From Anoxybacterium sp963668245 (lineage in GTDB: Bacteria; Bacillota; Clostridia; Peptostreptococcales; Anaerovoracaceae), in contig OY764195.2 of assembly GCA_963668245.2 (NCBI GenBank), positions 496,001-560,000 of the forward strand: 64,000 bases of DNA. The letters run 5' to 3'. How positions within the stretch are numbered: the stretch's first letter is position 1; each line of letters starts with the position of its first letter. The notes below the pieces were generated by a model. The model saw nothing but the letters and a program-made list of their open reading frames with translations. It had not been told where the DNA came from and ran no database searches. A program made the translations under genes and the position numbers. Shown piece after piece: positions 43,534-52,719 of the stretch.

Positions 43534-44277
43534 ATGAAAGCAGAACAAGAATGTGTCTATGAATTATTATCAACAGCATCTTTTTTAAATCATCACAGTC
43601 AGATGAAACCTTATGCTTATCAAATTTTGTTTGAGCAGATGGCAGAGCGCCATTTGTTTGATTTAAACCTAAATGTAGATACTACCATGGAATACGGGCT
43701 TGCTTGGGCGCTGATTTCCATGTCAGTGGAAGTTGTAACGCCAATCACCAAAAGCATGACGCTATATGGCAATACTTGGTATTCTCAGCATCGCGGTCCA
43801 TATTTTAGACGTGAGCTTTTGTTTCGTGATCAAAATGGCACGATTATGTTTCGAGGTTCCACTTTTTCTGTTCTCCTGGATATGGAAAAACGTAATGTAT
43901 TTCGAAAAAAAATCCCGCCATTCCCAATGCATGAACCGACAGAAGAATTTCTTCTAGATGCTACACCCGGGTTTGAACCGGATTGTAAAGTCAGTCCTGT
44001 CTGCAAACGTTCGGTGATGAGCAGTCACATTGATTGCCTAGGGCATGTAAACAATTGCCGCTATGGGGAATTTGCATATGACACCTTTGCCGAAGAAGAA
44101 CACGAATCTTTACGAGCGTTGAAGCGGATCGATATCCATTTTCTCTCTGAGCTTCGCCCTGGGGATGAATTTACGATGAAAAAAGGCAAGTCCGAAAATC
44201 GTCTCAATTTTCAAGGTTATAACAATACAAAAGACGATGTGTCTTTCAACATCGCCATGCATTTTAAAGAACTCTAA
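43534..44277 (+). CDS. Acyl-ACP thioesterase
   Basis: The 247-residue protein is from the ATG at 43534 (AAAGGGG upstream); longer in-frame starts have no ribosome site. It has two hot-dog folds in tandem, as in bacterial FatA-like thioesterases. The second contains HIDCLGHVNNCRYGEFAYD, where the HVNN segment carries catalytic residues. It releases free fatty acids from acyl carrier protein in the cytosol. It is the only plus-strand gene between the island and 63.6 kb. Confidence 0.85.
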   Translation: MKAEQECVYELLSTASFLNHHSQMKPYAYQILFEQMAERHLFDLNLNVDTTMEYGLAWALISMSVEVVTPITKSMTLYGNTWYSQHRGPYFRRELLFRDQNGTIMFRGSTFSVLLDMEKRNVFRKKIPPFPMHEPTEEFLLDATPGFEPDCKVSPVCKRSVMSSHIDCLGHVNNCRYGEFAYDTFAEEEHESLRALKRIDIHFLSELRPGDEFTMKKGKSENRLNFQGYNNTKDDVSFNIAMHFKEL

Positions 44278-44318
44278 GATATTAGGCTGATTAACTCTTA
44301 TAGAAGTTTGGGTAAGGA

Positions 44319-44963
44319 TTACAAAAGTGACAGTAAGTCTTCAGCTTTGTCCAGAATAAAATCCGGCTGATCCTTCCCTTTCTTCTCTTCTTCGCTCACT
44401 GCGATTGCCCAACCAACTAAGGCAGTCTTGGTTCCAGCATTTCTTCCGCAAAGAATGTCAAACATACTGTCTCCCACCATAATTGCTTCTTCTGGTTTTG
44501 ATTCTAAATTTTCCAATGCAATCTGTACTGGTTCTGGATCAGGCTTATGTTTATCTGTGTCTTCACAAGTCACAATGGTATCAAAATACTGCGCCAAATT
44601 GTATTTTCCCAGTCCTAATTCGGTGGTATGACGAAGTCTGGACGTCACAATACCCAACCGATATCCTCTCTTTTTCAGATCCTTAATCAGCTCCATAACT
44701 CCTGGAAAAATTCGAATTAAATCAATAAAGTGATCATAGTGATATCCTCGATAAACCTGTATTCCTTCTTCTTCTGGAATTTGAGGAAGAACCTTTCTCA
44801 TGGTTAATGCAAGAGGTTCTCCAAATGTGCTTATAATTTCAGCTTCCGTACGTTCTTTTCCTTCTATCGTACGAAACGTGTGCTGCCATGATTGCAAAAT
44901 GATATCGTTGGTATCCATAATGGTTCCATCAAAATCAAACAAAACGGTATTTATTTTTGCCAT
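44319..44963 (-). CDS. HAD hydrolase, PpaX-like pyrophosphatase/phosphatase
   Basis: The 214-residue HAD enzyme has motif I LFDFDGTIMDT (nucleophile Asp), motif II IVTSRLR, motif III Lys in KHKPDPEPV and motif IV MVGDSMFDILCGRNAG. Size and motifs fit PpaX (HPr-Ser-P pyrophosphatase) and phosphoglycolate phosphatase (Gph). No HPr kinase gene is nearby, so the substrate remains open. Confidence 0.85.
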   Translation of the reverse strand: MAKINTVLFDFDGTIMDTNDIILQSWQHTFRTIEGKERTEAEIISTFGEPLALTMRKVLPQIPEEEGIQVYRGYHYDHFIDLIRIFPGVMELIKDLKKRGYRLGIVTSRLRHTTELGLGKYNLAQYFDTIVTCEDTDKHKPDPEPVQIALENLESKPEEAIMVGDSMFDILCGRNAGTKTALVGWAIAVSEEEKKGKDQPDFILDKAEDLLSLL

Positions 44964-45022
44964 AAATCTTTCTCCTTTATCCTTCTTTAGTCATTTTATC
45001 ATTGCTCATTCATCTCTGCAAG

Positions 45023-45060
45023 AAAGGAGTCGATTTCTTTAAAAAGGAGTCGATTTCTTT
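45023..45060. repeat. Short tandem repeat upstream of the HAD gene
   Basis: The 18-bp sequence AAAGGAGTCGATTTCTTT occurs twice with a period of 20 bp (45023-45040 and 45043-45060), between the alanine dehydrogenase and HAD genes. No function is evident. Confidence 0.7.
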
Positions 45061-45095
45061 TCTATATTAATTTTGGGGACTGCTGTTCTCTTCCC

Positions 45096-46235
45096 TTAAA
45101 GAGAAGAGAACGGTCGATTTTTAATTAATTCGTAAGGGTTTGAATATGCTAAGCCTAAACTCTGTGCAACCCCTTCATAAGTAAGATGCCCTTGATATAC
45201 ATTGAGTCCTTTCATCAACGATTCATTTTCGAGCACTGCATGCTCCAGCCCGTTGTTTGCAATCAATAGACCATACGGCAATGTGGCACCTTCAAGGGCT
45301 ATAGTAGACGTACGAGGCACAGCTCCTGGCATATTTGCGACAGAATAATGGACTACGCCATGCTTTGTATAGCATGGGTTATCGTGTGTTGTCGCTCGAT
45401 CAATCGTTTCAATTGATCCGCCTTGATCAATGGCTACATCCACAATAACACTGCCTTCCTTCATAGATTTTACCAGTTCCTCACTCACTACCTTTGGTGC
45501 TGCCGTGCCTGGCACCAAAACGCATCCCACAAGCAAATCTGCTTTCTTGACTGATTCTTCTAAATTATATTCATTGGAGACCAGAGTCGTAATTCTCCCT
45601 CCGAAGATGTCATCTAAGTAGGCCAGCCTTGATAAACTCATATCCAGAACCGTAACGCGAGCGCCCATCCCCGCCGCCATTTTAGCAGCATTTGTTCCTA
45701 CTTTGCCACCACCAATTATCACAACTTCTGCCGGAGCAACTCCCGGAACGCCTCCTAGAAGGATTCCCAGTCCGCCATGATATTTCTGAAGTAAGGTGGC
45801 ACCAATTTGAATAGACATACGTCCTGCTACCTCACTCATAGGGGTTAAAAGCGGAAGCTCTTTGTTTGCCAATTGAACGGTTTCAAAAGCAACGCCTTTC
45901 ACCTTAGAATGTAACAATGCTTCTGTAAGCTTCGGAGCTGGAGCAAGATGTAAGTAAGTATAAAGAATCTGCCCCTTCTGAAAAAGTGGATACTCTTGTG
46001 GCAACGGTTCTTTTACTTTTATAATCATTTCAGCATCTTGAAACAGTTTTTTTACGTCAGCGTACAGTTGGCAACCTGCACTTTGGTATTCTTCATCACG
46101 GAATCCACTACCTACTCCTGCTCCTGTTTCAACAATCACTTTATGCCCATTTTTAATATACGCCTTTGCCCCTCCCGGTGTCATTCCAACACGATTTTCA
46201 TTGTTTTTTACTTCTTTAGGCACTCCAATAATCAT
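45096..46235 (-). CDS. ald: Alanine dehydrogenase
   Basis: The 379-residue enzyme starts with MIIGVPKEVKNNENRVGMTP, the Ald signature. The NAD-binding domain contains VVIIGGGKVGTNAAKMAAGMG. The catalytic Lys and His lie in the first domain (GHKVIVETGAG, YTYLHLAP). It interconverts L-alanine and pyruvate plus ammonia in the cytosol and can feed amino-acid fermentation. Length matches the family. The upstream region is very AT-rich with repeated TATCGC/GCGAT elements. Confidence 0.95.
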   Translation of the reverse strand: MIIGVPKEVKNNENRVGMTPGGAKAYIKNGHKVIVETGAGVGSGFRDEEYQSAGCQLYADVKKLFQDAEMIIKVKEPLPQEYPLFQKGQILYTYLHLAPAPKLTEALLHSKVKGVAFETVQLANKELPLLTPMSEVAGRMSIQIGATLLQKYHGGLGILLGGVPGVAPAEVVIIGGGKVGTNAAKMAAGMGARVTVLDMSLSRLAYLDDIFGGRITTLVSNEYNLEESVKKADLLVGCVLVPGTAAPKVVSEELVKSMKEGSVIVDVAIDQGGSIETIDRATTHDNPCYTKHGVVHYSVANMPGAVPRTSTIALEGATLPYGLLIANNGLEHAVLENESLMKGLNVYQGHLTYEGVAQSLGLAYSNPYELIKNRPFSSL

Positions 46236-46318
46236 AACTCCAATCTCCTCTCATAAAAACTATTCACAAATTTAAAATAAATATAATTACCGTAATATTT
46301 TTTCTTTTTTACATTTTA

Positions 46319-46448
46319 GCGATTTGCTGACGCGATATTTTATTGGCTTACGAAATATTTGCCAAATATATTAACTAATATCGCTATATATTCGATATAT
46401 TATATTGCACTTTTAACATATCGCAAGATTATTATCTTCTTATGCGAT
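46319..46448. promoter_or_regulatory. Repeated GCGAT/ATCGC elements upstream of ald
   Basis: Five GCGAT or ATCGC pentamers occur within 130 bp (46319, 46332, 46380, 46420, 46444), and the 15-bp palindrome ATATTTGCCAAATAT lies at about 46355-46369. The ald gene reads away from here on the minus strand. The cluster may hold regulator sites, but in AT-rich DNA chance cannot be excluded. Confidence 0.35.
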
Positions 46449-46472
46449 TGAATTGTCAATGGATTTTCCCAT

Positions 46473-46522
46473 AAAAAAATTACGGATTTTTCTTCTTTTG
46501 AGCGAAAATACCGTAATTTTTT
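46473..46522. terminator. Bidirectional terminator between ald and symporter 1
   Basis: Long stem with AAAAAATTACGG (46473-46484) pairing CCGTAATTTTTT (46511-46522), T-rich in both directions. It follows the symporter gene on the minus strand. Confidence 0.75.
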
Positions 46523-46582
46523 GTTGTTATGATTCATTCATCCTAAATAGTAATCTTTCCCTTTATTTCTTGATAACATATC

Positions 46583-48070
46583 CTATTCTGATTTCAAAAA
46601 AAGCAGTTTTTTAAAATTAAACTTTTGCTTTGAAAAAAGTGATTTCACTCCAACCAGAATGACTGGAAGAAAAAAGGAACTCATAATTCCCAGAAAAAAG
46701 TTCCAGTTTTGATTTGGGTTCTGTAACCAAACCCAAAGTCCAGAGCTGATCCCCACCACAATTGCAATCCACGGGAAATTTCCAACAACTTTTTTTGAAA
46801 CAATGCCAATCAATACCACACCGCAAGGCGCTGCAAGAAAAATTCCACTGAATACATCTATCGTAAGAAGAGATACTTTTTGCAGTGACAAGGAAATCAA
46901 CGCACAAAGAAGAGCAGTTAATAGAGTCACCACTTTTCCAAATCGCATTTTTTCGTTTTCTGAAGCCGCAGGGTTTATTTTATTTTTATAAAAGTCGATG
47001 GTATATAGGCTTTGTATCCCGATTAGGCAATGGATGATAGACGTGCATCCAATACAGAAAACTAAGCAAGCAAACAAAATTTTTGTCTTTAGACCAAAAT
47101 AATTATTTAAAACATTGGTTGAAATATCGATACTTAAATTAACAGATTGGGACAAGTCAATATTCTGAGAAAGACTGACATACCCTATCACAAATGAGCT
47201 CAATATTGAAACTGGCATCCAAAAAATAACACCGCCCCATAGAAATGATTTTACAAATACCTTTTTATTTTTTGAAATGTGGGCTTTCAGGTAATATGCA
47301 GGGTCCATTAGGATTTGCCCCATGGCAATTACAATCGCAGAAATTCCATACAAGATTCCTGACTTCGAGAGCAAATTCATTCCATCAGGATTATAATTCC
47401 GGTTATAAGAGTCTGTGGCAACAGACTCAAGCCCATGGTACAGCGTGTTGATGGGGAAAGCTTTTAGTATCATAAATACAAAGCATAAAAATCCTATAGA
47501 GATTAGGAAGAAATTGGCTAGTTCATTAAAAAGAACACCTCTCATCCCTCTCCAAACCACATATATTCCACAAAGGATTACTGTGAAAAAAGCAATTTTC
47601 TTAAAAGAAACCTGGAATAATCCGTTGAAAACAAGCCCAATTCCTGCTGACTGTTCCACAATGACATATATGATGACAAGCATGCCAAAGAAATAATACG
47701 CATCTTTTAGAAATCCAGAAAAACGCAAACCTATATAATCCGTAACAAACATTCCTTCTGGCATGAGAAGTTTCAGTTTAACCAAAAAGAAAATAAATAT
47801 TCCAAAAGCGATTCCTGCACCAATAGAATAGGAAAGTCCTCCTATGATTCCAAATCGAAATCCAGCTTCACCAGAGCCAACAATGCTTGTCACCCAAATC
47901 CAAGATGTAAAAATACTTGGTGCAAGCAATCCAAAGGATGCATGATTCCCAGCAAATAAATACTCATGTATTTTTCGTTGATTTCGGGGATACCGAATCT
48001 TTATTTGCAGTCCAATCCCAATTAGCATAATACCATAAATCAGGACGATTCCGTAGCCTACCCATGCCAT
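46583..48070 (-). CDS. Sodium:solute symporter family protein 1
   Basis: This is about 495 residues with 13 predicted helices. I choose the ATG at 48070 (MAWVGYGIVL, GAGG upstream) because the longer ORF start at 48154 falls inside the terminator of the upstream gene. SSS-family features include SWIWVTSIVGSGEAGFRFG in the second helix region and GCTSIIHCLIGIQSLYTIDF. It is a paralogue of the symporter at 49179-50693, with shared TIDFYK, VSLL-DIFSGI and AAP segments. It moves a solute in with Na+; the substrate is unknown. The preceding gene on the minus strand is a nitrilase-fold amidohydrolase. Confidence 0.85.
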   Translation of the reverse strand: MAWVGYGIVLIYGIMLIGIGLQIKIRYPRNQRKIHEYLFAGNHASFGLLAPSIFTSWIWVTSIVGSGEAGFRFGIIGGLSYSIGAGIAFGIFIFFLVKLKLLMPEGMFVTDYIGLRFSGFLKDAYYFFGMLVIIYVIVEQSAGIGLVFNGLFQVSFKKIAFFTVILCGIYVVWRGMRGVLFNELANFFLISIGFLCFVFMILKAFPINTLYHGLESVATDSYNRNYNPDGMNLLSKSGILYGISAIVIAMGQILMDPAYYLKAHISKNKKVFVKSFLWGGVIFWMPVSILSSFVIGYVSLSQNIDLSQSVNLSIDISTNVLNNYFGLKTKILFACLVFCIGCTSIIHCLIGIQSLYTIDFYKNKINPAASENEKMRFGKVVTLLTALLCALISLSLQKVSLLTIDVFSGIFLAAPCGVVLIGIVSKKVVGNFPWIAIVVGISSGLWVWLQNPNQNWNFFLGIMSSFFLPVILVGVKSLFSKQKFNFKKLLFLKSE

Positions 48071-48148
48071 CACTTCTAACCTCATCATTCTTTTTGTATT
48101 TTCTATCATAAGATTAATTTCATGCTTATGATTTCCTACATCATACCA

Positions 48149-48185
48149 AAACAAGGGCGGTTTGTTAATACAAACGCCCTTGTTT
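48149..48185 (-). terminator. Terminator after amidohydrolase 1
   Basis: Stem AAACAAGGGCG/CGCCCTTGTTT (48149-48159 with 48175-48185) plus inner TTTGT/ACAAA pairing, followed on the minus strand by TTTTGG-type sequence. It overlaps the far upstream ATG of symporter 1, which supports the later start. Confidence 0.65.
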
Positions 48186-48189
48186 ATTT

Positions 48190-49035
48190 TTAGTATTCTT
48201 TACTAATCACTTTGAATGTGTCAGGTCTGCGATCTTTAAACATCGTATAATATTCATGACGAAGTTTGATAGGATATGACAAGTCTATCTCTGCAGAAAT
48301 TGTTCCTTCCACTTCCTCTAACAGCTCGGCGACCGCTTCCCCTGTTGGTCCAATGATGTTGCTTCTTCCGAAAAATCCTAATGTTTCATCAAAACCAATT
48401 CGGTTCGCTGAAACAAGATACATACAATTATCAAACGCCCTAGCTCTTGTAACCAAATCCCAATCCTGTTGATTCTTCGTCACAATAGTTGATAGATAAG
48501 GCTTTTCCCAATTTGTTGAAACAATTAAAAGGTCCGCACCTTGCAATGCCAAGCATCTCGAAACCTCTGGGAATGCAGTATCCCAGCAAATCAGCATGCC
48601 AAGCTTTCCGATGGATGTGTCAAAGACTGGATACTCACAACCTGCACGGAAAAATTCTTTTTCACTTGCAAACAAATGGACTTTTCGATATACACCCTTT
48701 ACAGCACCTTCTTGATCAATCAGTACCGATGAGTTAAATAAAACATCTTTTTTCAGGGAATCACGTTCTGGAAATCCATATACGATATGTACCTTATATT
48801 GTGCCGCCAGCTTTCCAATGATTTTCATACTTTCCCCTTCTGGCACTGTTTCTGCTAGCGTTTGAAAGTCTTTGCCACATTCATAACCTGAAGTAATGAG
48901 TTCCGGAAAAACAATCAAATCTGTTTTGGGATTGTCCCCCATGGTTTTATGAATAAATTTGCACATCTTTTCTATATTTGCTTCTCTATCGCGCAGTACA
49001 GGTTCCATCTGTACACAAGTCACATTGATTTTCAA
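48190..49035 (-). CDS. Carbon-nitrogen hydrolase (nitrilase superfamily) 1
   Basis: The 281-residue enzyme has the Glu-Lys-Cys triad of the nitrilase fold: IVFPELITSGYE (Glu), GVYRKVHLFASE (Lys) and LGMLICWDTAFPE (Cys). It starts with TTG, with GGAGG 7 nt upstream. It hydrolyses an amide or nitrile bond in the cytosol. It comes directly after a symporter and its small accessory peptide, so it may process the imported compound. A paralogue is at 52720. Confidence 0.9.
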   Translation of the reverse strand: MKINVTCVQMEPVLRDREANIEKMCKFIHKTMGDNPKTDLIVFPELITSGYECGKDFQTLAETVPEGESMKIIGKLAAQYKVHIVYGFPERDSLKKDVLFNSSVLIDQEGAVKGVYRKVHLFASEKEFFRAGCEYPVFDTSIGKLGMLICWDTAFPEVSRCLALQGADLLIVSTNWEKPYLSTIVTKNQQDWDLVTRARAFDNCMYLVSANRIGFDETLGFFGRSNIIGPTGEAVAELLEEVEGTISAEIDLSYPIKLRHEYYTMFKDRRPDTFKVISKEY

Positions 49036-49048
49036 ATTGTTTGCCTCC

Positions 49049-49174
49049 TTATTTTTTGGTAAAAATAATTTTTTTAATTTCTATAATTGCCGGAATCGCA
49101 ATGAGTAAGAATCCCACGAAAAACCAAGCATATGTTCCCCAAAAATAAATTCCTAATGCATTTTCACTAATCAT
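49049..49174 (-). CDS. Small symporter accessory membrane peptide (41 aa)
   Basis: The 41-residue peptide (MISENALGIYFWGTYAWFF, then a single hydrophobic helix and a KK-rich C-terminus) has a strong ribosome site (AGGAG, 7 nt spacing). It starts 4 bp after the symporter 2 stop and ends just before the GGAGG of the amidohydrolase. Peptides of this size and topology directly after SSS symporters are known as symporter small accessory proteins. It probably stabilises or adjusts the transporter. Confidence 0.65.
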   Translation of the reverse strand: MISENALGIYFWGTYAWFFVGFLLIAIPAIIEIKKIIFTKK

Positions 49175-49178
49175 ATGA

Positions 49179-50693
49179 TTACTCCTCACTTACTTCCACT
49201 TTATGATTTGGTGAATAGTTTTGCAATTTTGCAAAATCAAATTCATAACGATGAATGAAAGAACCAATAATGACCACAACTGCTGGAACAAACAATGACA
49301 ACATATTCCCCACAAACCAGTTGATATCATCATTTGGAATCGCAAACCATGCGGTCAATCCACAAATCAAACCGATGAAAATAGATGCCGCAGCTACCTG
49401 AGGTGAAGTCTTTTTCCAGTACATTCCTGCAAGAAACGCACTCGTTGGTGCAGCAAATATAATCCCACTAAATATGTCAAGTTTTAATAAAGATACACCC
49501 TCTAGCAGGATGGCCGCAATGGCAACCGCAATGCCAAGTAGAATTGTGATCTTTACCCCAAACTTCATTTGCTGGGCTTCCGTAGCGGTTTTGTTGATAT
49601 ATTTTTTATAAAAATCAATGGTGAACAAGGCTTGTGCACCGGCCAAACAATTTCCGCCTGTAGTCATGCCTGCCATAAAAATCATCAAAACAAACATGAT
49701 GCTACCAATTCCCCCACCATATATCATCTTCATGATAAATGGAGCTGCTTCTGATGTCAACTCGATACCTTTTCCCGGTCCAACTCCAAGGGCTAAGGTG
49801 GATACTCCAAAAACATTGCCGCTCAGAATAGGTATCGGCGCCCATGCAAATAAGGTTCCCACAACGTAAGCCTTTAGTAAGGATTTTCTGCTGACTGTTG
49901 AAATCGCTTTTGAATAATATCCTTGATCAAGAAGAACCTGGCCCATTGCAATGACTACCGCAGTTACGCCGTATCGTAATCCGGATGCAGATGTGATTGA
50001 TAATGCTTCTGGATTATAGTTAACATTGTTTGGATTATTCACAACATCAAGCATACCATTATAAATTCCATCGATTCCCAATGTCTTTAGTACCAAAGGA
50101 ACTGTAACCAATAGCACAATCGAAATAATGAAAAACTGAATGACATCATTGAAAATGGAACCTCTTAATCCGGCCTTTGCAATATACCCAGTTACAATCA
50201 TCACTGGTATAAATGCTGCCAGTGCATAAGGAATTCCGAATATATGATTAAACACAATACCAATCCCTACCCCTTGTTCTGTGAATACGTAGAGAATAAC
50301 GCCTATACCAAATACAAAAAATATTTTTGAAACAGTTCTTCCATATCGTTGTTCTACGAACTCGGTAAAGGTTGTTGCCCTTGGCATAGTTTTTCTCAAA
50401 TGCATTACAAGTGGAATGAAAACAAAAAACGGAATACATGCCCCCCAAGAATAGTTAAATCCTCCCGAAACACCAAACCACATTCCTGCTTCTGCTGCAC
50501 CCATTATCGTGGTCGTCCAAACCCAGGAAACCATAACGCTTGCTGCAATCAAAGCATAAGGGATACTTCTGCCTGCAACTACAAAATCATCAACACCTTC
50601 GATTGGAAATTTTTTAGATACTGCAATGGATATCCCGATGAAAATCACCGCAAATCCAAATAAAATAACATACCCTAAATAGCTACTGATCAT
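49179..50693 (-). CDS. Sodium:solute symporter family protein 2
   Basis: The 504-residue SSS transporter has about 13 helices and typical segments (SWVWTTTIMGAAEAGMWFG and MTTGGNCLAGAQALFTIDFY). GGAGG precedes the ATG. Genes for a 41-aa accessory peptide and an amidohydrolase follow in the same operon. Its promoter contains palindromic CATATGTACAT elements like those before the HTH gene at 52593. Substrate unknown; small amides or amino-acid derivatives would fit the amidohydrolase. Confidence 0.9.
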   Translation of the reverse strand: MISSYLGYVILFGFAVIFIGISIAVSKKFPIEGVDDFVVAGRSIPYALIAASVMVSWVWTTTIMGAAEAGMWFGVSGGFNYSWGACIPFFVFIPLVMHLRKTMPRATTFTEFVEQRYGRTVSKIFFVFGIGVILYVFTEQGVGIGIVFNHIFGIPYALAAFIPVMIVTGYIAKAGLRGSIFNDVIQFFIISIVLLVTVPLVLKTLGIDGIYNGMLDVVNNPNNVNYNPEALSITSASGLRYGVTAVVIAMGQVLLDQGYYSKAISTVSRKSLLKAYVVGTLFAWAPIPILSGNVFGVSTLALGVGPGKGIELTSEAAPFIMKMIYGGGIGSIMFVLMIFMAGMTTGGNCLAGAQALFTIDFYKKYINKTATEAQQMKFGVKITILLGIAVAIAAILLEGVSLLKLDIFSGIIFAAPTSAFLAGMYWKKTSPQVAAASIFIGLICGLTAWFAIPNDDINWFVGNMLSLFVPAVVVIIGSFIHRYEFDFAKLQNYSPNHKVEVSEE

Positions 50694-50748
50694 TTTTACC
50701 TCCTATAATTTGAATTGTCTCGATTCTTCTACCCTCCCTTATTGTTTT

Positions 50749-50816
50749 CATATGTACATATATGTCCATATGAGTCTATATATATTTGTATATCACAACA
50801 CATGTACATATGGCAA
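50749..50816 (-). promoter_or_regulatory. Promoter and palindromic operators of the symporter 2 operon
   Basis: On the minus strand TTGCCA (50811-50816) and TATACA (50787-50792) are 18 nt apart. CATGTACATATG lies in the spacer and -35 (50801-50812), and a 24-bp palindrome-like block (50749-50772, built from CATATGTACATA and TATGTCCATATG) lies downstream of the start. Dense symmetric sites point to a dimeric repressor. Confidence 0.6.
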
Positions 50817-50855
50817 GCTTTTTTTTGTGAGTTTTCTGATTATTATGAAGAAAAC

Positions 50856-50910
50856 AAAAAAAACCATTGAATGATTCGGCCTTTTTGCCAATCACCCAAT
50901 GGTTTTTTTA
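50856..50910. terminator. Bidirectional terminator after symporter 3
   Basis: Stem AAAAAAACCATTG (50857-50869) pairs with CAATGGTTTTTTT (50897-50909); a further inner stem GATT-CGGC/GCC-AATC caps it. T-runs occur on both strands. It separates symporter 3 from the symporter 2 promoter. Confidence 0.8.
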
Positions 50911-50920
50911 TTTTGATATC

Positions 50921-52390
50921 TTAAAACGGTATTCGTTTTACGTTACAAAACTTCATTGACCAATAATAGGTTTCCTCAATTTGTTCTTTTTTGGGTTTTT
51001 GGGTAATCAAAGAAACTACGATCATTACAGTCCAATTGCATAAAATTCCATAAAATATTTTGCTAACCGAAAACTCCAACCATCCTAAAAGCCATAGTAC
51101 GCAAAAGATCGACCCTGCGCCGATGCCAGCTAATGCACCAATGGTGTTTACCCTTTTTGAAAACCATGCGGCAAGATAGCATGGTAATAACAAGGCTGAT
51201 CCGATACCAATTCCTATAATCCAAAGATATAGTATGTTTTCAATATTAAGGGCAAATGCAAATCCTACAGCTCCTGCAATTAGAACAAAAAATCTAGTCC
51301 AAAAAATCAATTCCTTATCATTGGCTTTTGGATTCACAAAGGTTTTGATAATATCATTTGAAAAAACAGCCCCAGTAGCTAGCAGATAAGAATCGGCAGA
51401 GGACATAATCGCCGCGCAAATGCTAATTAAGATCAGTACTGCCACTCCCGCAGGAAGACGTTCCAGAATAAAAGTATATACTGCAAACTTTGAATCGATT
51501 TCATTTCCAAATAGAGTTCGCTGAAATACTCCCAGGTATGCAGGAAAAAGCAACACAATCAAGGTTATAGTCAATGGAATCAAATAGCCCCAAAATGCCG
51601 TCTTTGTATCTTTGGAGGAATAAATTCTTTCCCAATCAGTTTGATCACTCATTAAGAAGAATATCCCAAAAGTCAGAAAATAGAGACCAAGTTCTTTTGC
51701 CATGTGATCAGATCCTAGCAAATCTAAAAATCCAACCTGATTGCTTTTTTCATAGAAGTGAATGATATCACCCATTCCGCCACTCTGTTTTAAGGAATAA
51801 AAAAGCAACAAAGCCAGTCCAACAGTTTGCAATGTCCCTTGAAAAATATCTGTAACTACGACACCCCATAAACCGCTCAGTAGCGTATATGAGACAATCA
51901 CTAAAAAAGTAATCAAAACAGATAAATTACGATCAATCCGAAAAACATAGGTGATTAGTATAGAAAGTGCGCTGAATTGCATACCCACCATCGTAACATT
52001 TCGAATAATAATACCAAGTGCAGCAGGAATTCGTATTGCATTTCTATATCCAGGATATCGTAATGCTAACATGTCCCCTATGCTGTGCTTGTTGATAATT
52101 CTAATTCTTGTAATAAAAAGAAATGCAAAAACAAAGCAAGTAATATATGGCACAGCGATGATCCAATACTGGCTGACACCACTGAGATAAGAAGAACTGG
52201 CAAGTCCAATGATTGTACCCCCACCAATCCATGTTCCAAGATAAGTAAATATGATATATATCAGAGTCAGTCTTCGACCACACCAGCTATATTCTTCATA
52301 AGAATTAAGCGCTTTTTTCACAAAAAAAGCGCTTAAACAAAACAAAATAATAATATAAATCAGGACTCCATATACAATAAAGAGATTCAT
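50921..52390 (-). CDS. Sodium:solute symporter family protein 3
   Basis: This is about 489 residues from the ATG at 52390 (AGGG upstream), just after the HTH gene stop at 52393. It has about 13 helices and SSS landmarks such as YLGTWIGGGTIIGLASSSY, SGLWGVVVTDIFQGTLQ and ICAAIMSSADSYLLATGAVF. It is closer to the PutP/PanF branch than the two neighbouring symporters. It is cotranscribed with a small helix-turn-helix protein. Substrate unknown. Confidence 0.9.
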   Translation of the reverse strand: MNLFIVYGVLIYIIILFCLSAFFVKKALNSYEEYSWCGRRLTLIYIIFTYLGTWIGGGTIIGLASSSYLSGVSQYWIIAVPYITCFVFAFLFITRIRIINKHSIGDMLALRYPGYRNAIRIPAALGIIIRNVTMVGMQFSALSILITYVFRIDRNLSVLITFLVIVSYTLLSGLWGVVVTDIFQGTLQTVGLALLLFYSLKQSGGMGDIIHFYEKSNQVGFLDLLGSDHMAKELGLYFLTFGIFFLMSDQTDWERIYSSKDTKTAFWGYLIPLTITLIVLLFPAYLGVFQRTLFGNEIDSKFAVYTFILERLPAGVAVLILISICAAIMSSADSYLLATGAVFSNDIIKTFVNPKANDKELIFWTRFFVLIAGAVGFAFALNIENILYLWIIGIGIGSALLLPCYLAAWFSKRVNTIGALAGIGAGSIFCVLWLLGWLEFSVSKIFYGILCNWTVMIVVSLITQKPKKEQIEETYYWSMKFCNVKRIPF

Positions 52391-52392
52391 AC

Positions 52393-52593
52393 TCAACCCT
52401 GTTTATTCGTTTCCGTTTCTTTCTTCTGATTGTTTTTTAGCCAGTCAATGACTTCGCTTTGTTCAAAGCGAACATTAGCACCAATCTTCACAAAGGGTAG
52501 CCCCTTTTTTTTTAGATTGTATATGGTACTACGTGTCACTTGTAACATTTCAATCAGATCATCAATTGTTAAATATTTATAATCTGCTGGCAT
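52393..52593 (-). CDS. Excisionase-like helix-turn-helix protein
   Basis: This is about 66 residues from the ATG at 52593 (MPADYKYLTID); an earlier ATG at 52629 has no ribosome site. The HTH_17/excisionase pattern is clear: LTIDDLIEMLQVTRSTIYNL followed by a turn, KKGLPFVKIGANVRF and DWLKNN. Proteins of this type bind DNA as small MerR-like modules, often regulating the gene beside them. It is the first gene of the symporter 3 operon, so it may be a local regulator. Confidence 0.8.
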   Translation of the reverse strand: MPADYKYLTIDDLIEMLQVTRSTIYNLKKKGLPFVKIGANVRFEQSEVIDWLKNNQKKETETNKQG

Positions 52594-52641
52594 CCCATCA
52601 CCCCATTGCATTATGAAAAAGAATATCAATCACATGATTTT

Positions 52642-52688
52642 TGTACTTATGTACACATCAGTATACATATACAAATACAAGATTGCAA
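52642..52688 (-). promoter_or_regulatory. Promoter and palindrome of the HTH/symporter 3 operon
   Basis: On the minus strand TTGCAA (52683-52688) and TATACT (52660-52665) are 17 nt apart. The palindrome TGTACTTATGTACA (52642-52655) lies at the start site. The -35 context GCTTGC-AT and the TGTAC half-sites are shared with the symporter 2 promoter. Confidence 0.6.
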
Positions 52689-52719
52689 GCCTATTTTGTA
52701 TTTTGATGATGCACCTTAG

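Noticed and set aside
48071..48154. N-terminal extension of symporter 1
   Set aside because: The upstream ATG is inside the terminator hairpin of the preceding gene and the extension is hydrophilic, unlike the paralogue.
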